7,418 nucleotides of DNA from DATDAH01 sp036525535 (GTDB lineage: Bacteria; Actinomycetota; Acidimicrobiia; Acidimicrobiales; DATDAH01): NCBI GenBank assembly GCA_036525535.1, contig DATDAH010000041.1, positions 1-7,418 on the forward strand, given 5' to 3'. Below the pieces are notes generated by a model. It was not told where the DNA came from, did no database searches, and was given only the letters and a program-made list of their open reading frames with translations. Positions 1 to 5,341 of the stretch are shown piece by piece. Every line of letters begins with the position of its first letter. Within the stretch, counting starts at the first letter, position 1. A program made the position numbers and the translations under genes.

Positions 1-1253
1 CCCCAGCCCATGGACACGTGGTCCTCCTGCATGGCGGAGGTGGGCAGGGAGTCGACGCTGGCCGGGGCGGCCAGGCGCCGGTTCTCGGCCACCATGGCGG
101 CCTGGGTGTACTGGGCCAGCATCAGGCCCGAGTTCACCCCGGCGTCCTCGACCAGGAACGGGGGCAGGCCCTGGGAGCGGGTCTGGTCCAGCAGGCGGTC
201 GGTCCGGCGCTCGGCGATGGCGCCGATCTCGGCGGTGGCGACGGCGAGGAAGTCGCAGGCGAAGCCGACGGGGGCGCCGTGGAAGTGGCCGCAGGACTCG
301 ACCCGGCCATCCGGCAGGACCGTCGGGTTGTCGATGGCCGAACGCAGCTCGATGTCGGCCACGCCCGAGGCGTGGGCGACGGTGTCCCGGGCCGCGCCGT
401 GGACCTGGGGCGTGCAGCGCAGCGAGTAGGCGTCCTGGACCCGGGGGTCGTCGGTGCGGTGGCTGGCCACGATCGGGCTGTCGGCCAGGAGGCGGCGCAG
501 GTTGGCGGCGCTGGCCGTCTGGCCGGCGTGGGGGCGCAGGGCCATGAGGTCCTCGGCGAAGGCCCGGTCGGTGCCCAGGAGGGCCTCGACGGACATGGCC
601 GCGGTGATGTCGGCGGCCCGGACCAGGACGTGGAGGTCGGCCAGAGCCAGCACCAGCATCCCGAGCATGCCGTCGGTGCCGTTGATGAGGGCCAGCCCCT
701 CCTTGGCCCGCAGGGTCAGCGGCTCGATGCCGGCGGCGGCCAGCGCCGGGGCGCACTCGCCCTCGCCGATGAGGGCCAGGGCGACGTGGGCCAGGGGGGC
801 CAGGTCCCCGCTGGCCCCGAGCGAGCCGTGCTCGTGCACGACGGGGGTGATGCCGGCGTTGAGCAGGGCGACGATGGTGTCGACCACCACCGGCCGCACC
901 CCCGAGTAGCCCATGGCCAGGGTCCGGGCCCGGAGCAGCATCATGGCCCGCACGACCTCGGGCTCGACCAGCGGCCCCATGCCCGCAGCGTGCGAGCGGA
1001 TGAGCCCCCGCTGCAGCTCCTCCCGCCGTTCGGGCGGGATGGCCGTGTTGGCCAGAGACCCGAAGCCGGTGGAGATGCCGTAGACGGGCTCGTCGGAGGC
1101 GGCGTGGGCCTCGACAATGGCGGCGCTGCGGGCCAGCGCCTCGCCGGCGTCGTCACCGACCGTCACCTGGGCGCCGTGGCGGGCGACGCTCACCACCTCG
1201 GCCGCGGTCAGCCCGGCGGTGCCGATGACGACGGGTGCGGGCTCGACCTCCAT
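1..1253 (-). CDS. hutH: Histidine ammonia-lyase, 3' end cut by window edge
   Basis: Catalyses non-oxidative deamination of L-histidine to trans-urocanate and ammonia, the first step of cytosolic histidine degradation. The visible 417 residues (the family is about 510) contain the SLGASGDLAPLAH segment. Its A147-S148-G149 triad cyclises to the MIO electrophile. Also visible are Y58 in YGISTGFGS, H88 in RSHAAG, N191 in INGTDG, the RVQDAYSLRC block (Q273, Y276, R279), DNPTVLPDGR, and PTSAMQEDH with E410. All correspond to known HAL active-site positions. RVQD-YSLRC and the FHG context favour histidine over phenylalanine/tyrosine lyases or aminomutases. ATG at 1251-1253 is the natural start. It has no clear Shine-Dalgarno but a TAGCTT hexamer 9 nt upstream. 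The gene lies 44 nt downstream of the SARP regulator on the same strand, so co-transcription or a private promoter are both possible. Oddity: H323 stands where most relatives have Asn (GNFHG). The C-terminus and any other hut genes lie beyond position 1. Confidence 0.96.
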   Translation of the reverse strand, partial: MEVEPAPVVIGTAGLTAAEVVSVARHGAQVTVGDDAGEALARSAAIVEAHAASDEPVYGISTGFGSLANTAIPPERREELQRGLIRSHAAGMGPLVEPEVVRAMMLLRARTLAMGYSGVRPVVVDTIVALLNAGITPVVHEHGSLGASGDLAPLAHVALALIGEGECAPALAAAGIEPLTLRAKEGLALINGTDGMLGMLVLALADLHVLVRAADITAAMSVEALLGTDRAFAEDLMALRPHAGQTASAANLRRLLADSPIVASHRTDDPRVQDAYSLRCTPQVHGAARDTVAHASGVADIELRSAIDNPTVLPDGRVESCGHFHGAPVGFACDFLAVATAEIGAIAERRTDRLLDQTRSQGLPPFLVEDAGVNSGLMLAQYTQAAMVAENRRLAAPASVDSLPTSAMQEDHVSMGW

Positions 1254-1262
1254 GCTGCGGTC

Positions 1263-1268
1263 AAGCTA
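1263..1268 (-). promoter_or_regulatory. Candidate -10 hexamer of hutH
   Basis: On the minus strand the hexamer reads TAGCTT, fitting the TANNNT pattern of actinobacterial -10 elements. It ends 9 nt before the hutH ATG. Initiation about 7 nt downstream would give a nearly leaderless mRNA, consistent with the lack of a Shine-Dalgarno sequence. No convincing -35 is visible 17 nt upstream. If real, hutH could be expressed independently of the upstream regulator gene. Confidence 0.35.
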
Positions 1269-1297
1269 CGCCCCCGCCGGGTCGGGCCGCCCCGGGC

Positions 1298-3103
1298 TCA
1301 CCGCTCCAGCAGCCGATCGAGGGCGGAGTTGTCGATGTCGGCGGCGAACAGCCGGGCGGCCTCTGCGTCGCCGGCCGCGTCCGGACCACCGAGCGCCGCC
1401 CGGTGCAGGAGGGCCCGCACGACCAGCTCCTTCATGCCGGTCCGGGAGGCGATGTCGTGCATCCGGTCGGCCCAGGCCTCGGTCTCGGGGTGGCCGTGGC
1501 GGAGGCCGAGCAGGCACTGGGCGTCGAGGATGTGCACGTCCAGCCAGACGTAGGGGTCGGCCAGCCGGTTGCAGCGGACCCGGGCGTCGGCCAGCTGGGC
1601 GAAGGCCGAGTCGGTCTCGCCGTCTGCTTCGGCGACCAGCGCCAGCCCCCGGGCCGCCGTCCCCTCCCAGCAGGGGTCGCCCAGCTGGCAGGACCGGGCG
1701 AAGGCCTGGGCCAGGACCTCGGCCCCGGCGGCGGTGTCCCCCCTGGCCACGTCGACCTCACCCCGCATGGCCTGCGGCCACGGCAGGAAGGACAACCACC
1801 GGTCCCCTTCCGAGAGGTCGATGGCGTCGTCGAGGTGTGCGGCGGCGAGGTCGAGCTCCTCGCGGAGCAGGTGGAGGCGGCCGAGCATGGTCAGGAGGTA
1901 GGCCTCGCGGCGCCCGTCGCCCACCGCCCGGGCCGTGTCCACCGCGTCCCCGAGGAGGTCGAGGGCGAGGGGGTAGTCGGCCCGGTCGCTGGCGACAGAG
2001 CCGAGGAATCCGGTGGCCTTGGCCCGCAGCGTCGGGGCGTCGCCGGCTTCGGCGATGGCCGCGGTGAAGAAGCGCTCCGCCCGGTCGTAGCGGGCCCGGA
2101 GGAAGTCCACGTAACCGAGCTCGGACCGGGCCTCGGCCCCCAGGACGGGCTCGTCGATGGCGGCCGCGACCTCGGTGGCCATGTGGAGAATGGCCGTGCC
2201 CTCCTCGTCCTGGCCCCGCCAGGAGTGGATCAGGGCCTCGCCCAGCGCCAACCGGGAGGTGACCCGCAGCCGACCGGCGTCGGCGCTGTCGGCCATCGCC
2301 ACCGCCGTGCGCAGGGACTGGACGCCCGCCTCGACCGCCCCCGCCGAGACCGCGGCCGCGCCCGCTTCCAGGACGGCGCTGATCGACGCCTCGTCAGCCA
2401 CCGGCTCGGCCGTCTCGGTCGGCTCCCGCAGGGCTTCGGCGATGGCCGGGCCCGGCGCCGACCCGAGCTCGTCGAGGAACAGCTTCCGGCAGGCTGCGTG
2501 CTGGCGCAGGGCGGCCTCGCCGTCGCCCGCCATCCGGTAGAGCCGGATGAGCAGGGCCTGGTGGTTCTCGTCGAGGGGGTTCAGGCCCACCAGGCGCACG
2601 GCGTGATCCGTGGCGGCCCGGAGATCGCCCTGGGACATCGTGGCCAGCGCCGCCTCGTGGAGGATGGCCTCGGTGGCCGCGGCCACGTGGCGCTGCTCGG
2701 ACAGGAGCCACGCCTCGAAGCCCGCCGCGTCCTGGATGGCCATCCCTTCGAGGAGGCACTCGCCCAAGCCGGGCAGGGCCACGGCGTCGGCCCAAGCGCC
2801 GCGCGTGACCACCTCGACGTCGACCATCGCATCTGCGGGCAGCTGGAGGACCACCGGGTCGCCCTCGATCGAGGCGCCGTCGCCCAAACCCCGGCGGATC
2901 TCGCTCAGGCTCCAGCGCAGGGCCCGCAGCGGGTCGTCGGCCTCGGCGAACAGGAGCGAGGCCAGCTGGGCCCGGCTCGGAGGGTGCTCGCGGAGGATCA
3001 GGTAGGCGAGAAGGCCCCAGCTCTTGCGGCTGCGCAGCCGGTAGCCACCCGGTACGTCGGGGTTGATCGACGGCCGGCCGAGCAGGTGGATGGCGAGGGG
3101 CAT
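1298..3103 (-). CDS. AfsR/SARP-family transcriptional activator with BTAD and TPR-like C-terminus
   Basis: A 601-residue predicted cytoplasmic DNA-binding regulator. Residues 1-92 look like the OmpR-type winged helix of SARPs (IHLLGRPSI at the start, then RSRKSWGLLAYLIL). Residues about 97-235 match the bacterial transcriptional activation domain, with the VDVEVVTRG, GDLRAATDHAVRLVGLNPLDE and ALRQHAACRKLFLDELG segments. Residues about 240-565 are Ala/Leu-rich paired helices resembling TPRs. There is no P-loop/NB-ARC ATPase, so it is a medium-sized SARP-TPR protein rather than full AfsR. ATG at 3101-3103 is preferred over an in-frame GTG at 3157: family members begin right at this strand, and the longer version would overlap the promoter. 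It is immediately upstream of hutH and divergent from the DUF4242 gene. SARPs usually bind direct heptamer repeats and activate nearby genes; its targets here are not known. The family call is firm, the physiological role is not. Confidence 0.9.
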   Translation of the reverse strand: MPLAIHLLGRPSINPDVPGGYRLRSRKSWGLLAYLILREHPPSRAQLASLLFAEADDPLRALRWSLSEIRRGLGDGASIEGDPVVLQLPADAMVDVEVVTRGAWADAVALPGLGECLLEGMAIQDAAGFEAWLLSEQRHVAAATEAILHEAALATMSQGDLRAATDHAVRLVGLNPLDENHQALLIRLYRMAGDGEAALRQHAACRKLFLDELGSAPGPAIAEALREPTETAEPVADEASISAVLEAGAAAVSAGAVEAGVQSLRTAVAMADSADAGRLRVTSRLALGEALIHSWRGQDEEGTAILHMATEVAAAIDEPVLGAEARSELGYVDFLRARYDRAERFFTAAIAEAGDAPTLRAKATGFLGSVASDRADYPLALDLLGDAVDTARAVGDGRREAYLLTMLGRLHLLREELDLAAAHLDDAIDLSEGDRWLSFLPWPQAMRGEVDVARGDTAAGAEVLAQAFARSCQLGDPCWEGTAARGLALVAEADGETDSAFAQLADARVRCNRLADPYVWLDVHILDAQCLLGLRHGHPETEAWADRMHDIASRTGMKELVVRALLHRAALGGPDAAGDAEAARLFAADIDNSALDRLLER

Positions 3104-3107
3104 GCCC

Positions 3108-3123
3108 GGGAGAACCTTCTCCC
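3108..3123. promoter_or_regulatory. Perfect 7-bp dyad overlapping the SARP -10 box (candidate operator)
   Basis: GGGAGAA (3108-3114) and TTCTCCC (3117-3123) form a perfect inverted repeat with a 2-bp centre. It covers the predicted -10 and ends 5 bp from the start codon. Such placement suits a repressor or autoregulator site. It could alternatively act as a small RNA hairpin if transcription starts upstream. The protein that would bind is unknown. Confidence 0.45.
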
Positions 3124-3141
3124 GATGGAGCGGAGTGTCAA
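3113..3141 (-). promoter_or_regulatory. Predicted promoter of the SARP regulator
   Basis: On the minus strand TTGACA (3136-3141) is followed by exactly 17 nt and AAGGTT (3113-3118). This is a perfect -35 and a near-consensus TANNNT-type -10. The -10 ends 9 nt before the ATG at 3103, predicting a leader of only a few nucleotides, the same geometry as the TAGCTT in front of hutH. The position supports the start at 3103, because a start at 3157 would place the promoter inside the gene. Confidence 0.6.
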
Positions 3142-3155
3142 ACGCCGGGTCAAAC
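3137..3155. repeat. Direct repeat GTCAAAC, 12-bp period, in the SARP/DUF4242 divergent region
   Basis: GTCAAAC occurs at 3137-3143 and again at 3149-3155, with a 5-bp spacer. SARP regulators are known to bind heptamer direct repeats with a period near 11 bp, so this is a candidate autoregulatory or cross-regulatory site. One copy overlaps the TTGACA -35 on the minus strand, which would allow competition with RNA polymerase. The 12-bp period and the sequence differ from classical SARP boxes. Confidence 0.4.
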
Positions 3156-3230
3156 ACCCCCGTGGTCCGCTGCCCACCGCGAACACCCCCCGGCCGTCCC
3201 GGTCGGGCCTACGAACAGGAGAACCCGTTC

Positions 3231-3482
3231 ATGCCACTGTTTCTCGACGTCCACAACATCGAAGGCGGGGTGTCGGCCGACGATGTCGCCGGCGCCCACC
3301 AGGCCGACCTGGCCACCCAGGACGCCCACGGCGTCAGCTACCAGCGCTACTGGGTGGACGAGGAGGCGGGGAAGATCTTCTGCCTCGTCGAGGCCCCCGA
3401 CGCCGAAGCCGCCCACACCGTCCACCGCGAGGCCCACGGCCTCGTGGCCGACGAGATCTACGAGGTGAGCGAGCACGCGTAG
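3231..3482 (+). CDS. DUF4242 family small protein, nickel-binding SCO4226-like
   Basis: An 83-residue protein with the DUF4242 pattern: MPLFLDVHNIEGG at the N-terminus, YWVDEEAGKIFCLVEAPDAEAA in the middle, and VHREAHGLVADEIYEV near the C-terminus. The Streptomyces homologue SCO4226 is described as a ferredoxin-fold dimer that binds nickel. Seven histidines in 83 residues, three of them clustered (H62, H65, H69), plus C51 and many acidic residues are compatible with metal binding, though the ligands cannot be assigned here. The ATG at 3231 is chosen over an upstream in-frame ATG at 3063 because AGGAG at 3217-3221 lies 9 nt before it, the family begins with MPLFLDVH, and the extension would be antisense to the regulator. 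It has no signal peptide, so is probably cytosolic. The gene is divergent from the SARP gene (127-bp gap) and ends just before a strong hairpin. Family call is confident; function is uncertain. Confidence 0.88.
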   Translation: MPLFLDVHNIEGGVSADDVAGAHQADLATQDAHGVSYQRYWVDEEAGKIFCLVEAPDAEAAHTVHREAHGLVADEIYEVSEHA

Positions 3483-3493
3483 CCCGAGCGCGC

Positions 3494-3520
3494 TCTGGCT
3501 GCCGGGACCCGGCAGCCAGA
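3494..3520. terminator. Hairpin terminator after the DUF4242 gene, probably bidirectional
   Basis: TCTGGCTGCCGGG (3494-3506) and CCCGGCAGCCAGA (3508-3520) are perfect 13-bp complementary arms around one base, so the RNA stem would be about 12 bp with a 3-nt loop. It begins 11 nt after the DUF4242 stop and lies between convergent stops (3482 plus, 3535 minus). There is no T-tract on either strand, as often seen in GC-rich actinobacteria. A second small palindrome, CCCGGCCGGG, lies at 3525-3534. Confidence 0.7.
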
Positions 3521-3534
3521 CCCGCCCGGCCGGG

Positions 3535-3957
3535 CTACGGCCCGTCCCAGGCCGTGTCGACGCCGAGGGGCGCACCCCCGCCGCCGGCGTGACCGACGAC
3601 CTCGTGCTCCTCGGCCAGGAAGAGCGGCGAGTGGGCCAAGTCGATGAAACGCCTCTCGTCCTCGAGAAGGGCGGCCCCGGCGGCCCTGCCCTCGGGGGTC
3701 GAGGCGGCCTCGATCGGTGCCGCGATGTCCCGGAACCAGAGCTCGGCCACCCCGTCGTAGGCCTCGGGCCCGCCCCGGGACGCCCGTAGCAGGTCGGCCT
3801 CGGGGCCGAGGCGAGTGTGGGACTGGACGTAGCGGAGGATGCCGAGCGCCCCGGCGTGCTGCTGGACCAGTGGGGCGTGCTCCTCCCGCCAATAGCGCTG
3901 GAACTCGTCCAGCTCCATTCCGTCCTTGCGCCGCAGGCAGAACACGATCTTGACCAT
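3535..3957 (-). CDS. EthD domain-containing protein
   Basis: A 140-residue protein with an N-terminal EthD-type dimeric alpha/beta-barrel domain: MVKIVFCLRRKDG strand, then EFQRYWREEHAPLVQQHAGALGILRYVQSH. The Y22-W23 and E26-H27 cluster is the family signature. The GVAELWFRD strand and the DERRFIDLAHSPLFLAEEHEV end complete the fold. EthD was named from an ethyl tert-butyl ether degradation locus, where it is needed but its reaction is unclear; many homologues are of unknown function. The last roughly 20 residues (GHAGGGGAPLGVDTAWDGP) look like a flexible tail. ATG at 3955-3957 is preferred over an in-frame upstream start because the domain begins here. No good Shine-Dalgarno is present; CAGAGT lies 6 nt upstream and could be a -10 for a leaderless transcript. 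It is divergent from the flavodoxin gene and convergent with DUF4242. No substrate can be assigned. Confidence 0.85.
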   Translation of the reverse strand: MVKIVFCLRRKDGMELDEFQRYWREEHAPLVQQHAGALGILRYVQSHTRLGPEADLLRASRGGPEAYDGVAELWFRDIAAPIEAASTPEGRAAGAALLEDERRFIDLAHSPLFLAEEHEVVGHAGGGGAPLGVDTAWDGP

Positions 3958-3961
3958 GCCC

Positions 3962-3967
3962 GCACTC
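3962..3967 (-). promoter_or_regulatory. Candidate -10 of the EthD gene
   Basis: Minus-strand CAGAGT lies about 6 nt before the ATG at 3957, a spacing that would place the transcript start near the A of ATG. The first base deviates from TANNNT and no clear -35 is seen. It is listed because the gene lacks a Shine-Dalgarno site. Confidence 0.22.
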
Positions 3968-4057
3968 TGGCACGACCGGCCCGCAGTCGGGACCAAGGCC
4001 CCTGGCCCTGCCGGCGTCGGCGGAGGATGGTGACATGGCAGGAGAACCCGATCCACC

Positions 4058-4062
4058 GGAGG
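4058..4062 (+). promoter_or_regulatory. Shine-Dalgarno site fixing the flavodoxin start
   Basis: GGAGG sits 5 nt before ATG 4068 and falls inside the longer frame that would begin at 4035. It therefore supports the shorter protein, whose first residues form the flavodoxin beta-1 strand. Confidence 0.7.
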
Positions 4063-4067
4063 TTCCC

Positions 4068-4550
4068 ATGAACATCCTCGTCACCCACGCCAGCAAGATG
4101 GGGGGCACCCAGGGGCTCGCCGAAGCGATCGCAGCAGGCCTCGGCGAAGGCGCAGTGGTCATGCCCGTCGATGCCGTCAAGCGCCTGGACGGTTACGACG
4201 CCGTCGTCGTCGGCGGTGGCCTCTATGCCGGTCGCTGGACCGGTGCCGGTCGCCGCTTCGTCCGCCGCCACGCCAAGGAGCTGCGAGAGAGGGACGTCTG
4301 GTTCTTCAGCAGCGGCCCCCTCGACGACTCGGCCCACGAGCACCCGATCGATCCGACGCGGTCGGTCCGGCGGATGATGGAGAAGGTCGGGGCGAAGGGC
4401 CATGTCACCTTCGGGGGCCGCCTGCCCGCCGACGCCAAGGGCTTTCCGGCATCGGCCATGGCCAAGGAGCACGCCGGTGACTGGCGCAACCTCGACGAGG
4501 CCCGGGCCTGGGGCCAAGAGGTCGCGGCAGAGATGTCCGCCGACGCCTGA
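4068..4550 (+). CDS. Flavodoxin domain-containing protein (HemG/flavodoxin_5-like)
   Basis: A 160-residue single-domain flavodoxin-like protein predicted to bind FMN and act in the cytosol. The phosphate-binding loop is T6-H-A-S-K-M-G-G-T14 right after the first strand. VVVGGGLYAGRW (47-57) and FFSSGP (79-84) form the other FMN-contacting loops. FGGRLP (115-120) and GDWRN (137-141) are typical of the short actinobacterial branch related to menaquinone-dependent protoporphyrinogen oxidase HemG. A HemG role is not established, and many such proteins are stress-linked flavodoxins. The start is ATG 4068, with GGAGG at 4058-4062 spaced 5 nt. An in-frame ATG at 4035 would add 11 residues before the first strand and lacks such spacing. 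The nitroreductase gene follows 26 nt after the stop, suggesting an operon of two FMN proteins. The EthD gene diverges from it across 110 bp. Confidence 0.88.
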   Translation: MNILVTHASKMGGTQGLAEAIAAGLGEGAVVMPVDAVKRLDGYDAVVVGGGLYAGRWTGAGRRFVRRHAKELRERDVWFFSSGPLDDSAHEHPIDPTRSVRRMMEKVGAKGHVTFGGRLPADAKGFPASAMAKEHAGDWRNLDEARAWGQEVAAEMSADA

Positions 4551-4576
4551 CCGGCAGCCCGCTGCGAAGATGCGCT

Positions 4577-5269
4577 ATGGCCGACGCCGTGTCCCCTGAC
4601 CGCTCCTACCGCGCCGTGGCCGGCGGGCTCGACATGCCGCTGCAGGAGGCGATGCTCACCCAGCGGGCCGTGCGCCGGGTCCTGCCCGACCCCGTCGACG
4701 ACGAGATCGTCCTGCGCTGCATCGAGCTGGCCCTGAAGGCACCCACCGGCAGCAACGGCCAGAACTGGGAGTTCGTGATCGTCAAGGATGCGGACGCGAA
4801 GGCGTCCCTGGCCGCCCGTTACCGACAGGCCTGGAAGGTCTACGGCGGCATCGGTCACCGCATGAACAAGGGCGACGAGTCGATGACCAAGGTCCTGAGG
4901 GCCGTCGAGTGGCAGGTCGACCACTTCGAGGAGATCCCCGTCCTGGTCGTCGCCTGCCTCAGGGGCTCGCGCGTGCCGCTGCTGCCGACGCCGCCGATCG
5001 CCGGCGCCTCGTACTACGGCTCGATCTTCCCCAGCGTGCAGAACCTGCTCTTGGCCGCCCGGGCCATGGGCCTGGGGGCGTCGCTGATCACCCTGCCGCT
5101 GTGGAGCACCACGGCCGCCCGCAGGGCCCTCGGCCTGCCGATCTCGGTCCAGCCCGCCTGCGTCGTCCCCCTCGGCTGGCCCCAGGGTCGCTATGGCCCG
5201 ACCACCCGCCGCCCCGTCGGCGATGTCGTCCACCTCGACCGCTTCGGGAACCAGCCCTTCAAGGCCTGA
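4577..5269 (+). CDS. Nitroreductase family flavoprotein
   Basis: A 230-residue predicted FMN-dependent NAD(P)H oxidoreductase of the nitroreductase superfamily. N-terminal TQRAVRRVLPDPV (28-40) and APTGSNGQNWEFVIV (55-69) supply the arginine and PxGSNxQxW-type FMN contacts. The central helix with PSVQNLLLAARAMGLGASLIT (152-172) and the C-terminal VVPLGWPQGRYGPTTRRPVGDVVH (196-219) are characteristic. Natural substrates in this family range from nitroaromatics and quinones to F420-linked or biosynthetic substrates, and none can be inferred here. The length is normal. ATG 4577 is the longest start, but M20 at 4634 (MPLQEAMLTQRA) is plausible because the homologous region begins near there; neither has a strong ribosome-binding site. 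It is 26 nt downstream of the flavodoxin gene and probably co-transcribed with it. The gene ends 72 nt before the convergent SDR stop. Confidence 0.9.
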   Translation: MADAVSPDRSYRAVAGGLDMPLQEAMLTQRAVRRVLPDPVDDEIVLRCIELALKAPTGSNGQNWEFVIVKDADAKASLAARYRQAWKVYGGIGHRMNKGDESMTKVLRAVEWQVDHFEEIPVLVVACLRGSRVPLLPTPPIAGASYYGSIFPSVQNLLLAARAMGLGASLITLPLWSTTAARRALGLPISVQPACVVPLGWPQGRYGPTTRRPVGDVVHLDRFGNQPFKA

Positions 5270-5341
5270 GCCTCGACGTCGGCCAGGAAGAAGTGGGCGC
5301 CGCCGGTCGCGGGGTTCGCCCCGGCACGGATCATGACCGGG
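5270..5341. terminator. Convergent intergenic gap with weak hairpin candidates
   Basis: This 72-nt gap separates the nitroreductase stop from the SDR stop on the other strand. A 5-bp stem CGGGG/CCCCG with a TTCG loop lies at 5310-5323. TGACC/GGTCA around one base lies at 5334-5344, overlapping the SDR stop. Either could help termination, but both stems are short and no T-tract is present. No gene is supported here. Confidence 0.3.

Noticed and set aside
18..1553. Long open plus-strand frame of 511 codons opposite hutH
   Set aside because: The product is Gly/Val/Gln-rich with no recognisable domain. It is the mirror of the GC-rich third-position bias of hutH and the regulator, whose conserved motifs all lie on the minus strand.
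3104..3157. N-terminal extension of the SARP regulator from GTG 3157
   Set aside because: The 18 extra residues precede the conserved first strand, there is no Shine-Dalgarno, and the region contains the predicted promoter and direct repeats.
1235..3592. Open plus-strand frame of 785 codons opposite the SARP gene and across DUF4242
   Set aside because: It is antisense to a well-supported regulator, has low-complexity Gly/Arg/Pro composition, and runs out of frame through the DUF4242 gene. It is a composition artefact.
3150..4517. Minus-strand frame of 455 codons spanning the DUF4242, EthD and flavodoxin region
   Set aside because: It overlaps three recognised genes in other frames and shows no family pattern of its own.
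5270..5336. Minus-strand ATG near 5335 giving MIRAGANPATGGAHFFLADV, possible remnant of another gene
   Set aside because: The frame continues only as antisense of the nitroreductase gene, has no Shine-Dalgarno and no family I recognise. It is too short to support a pseudogene call.
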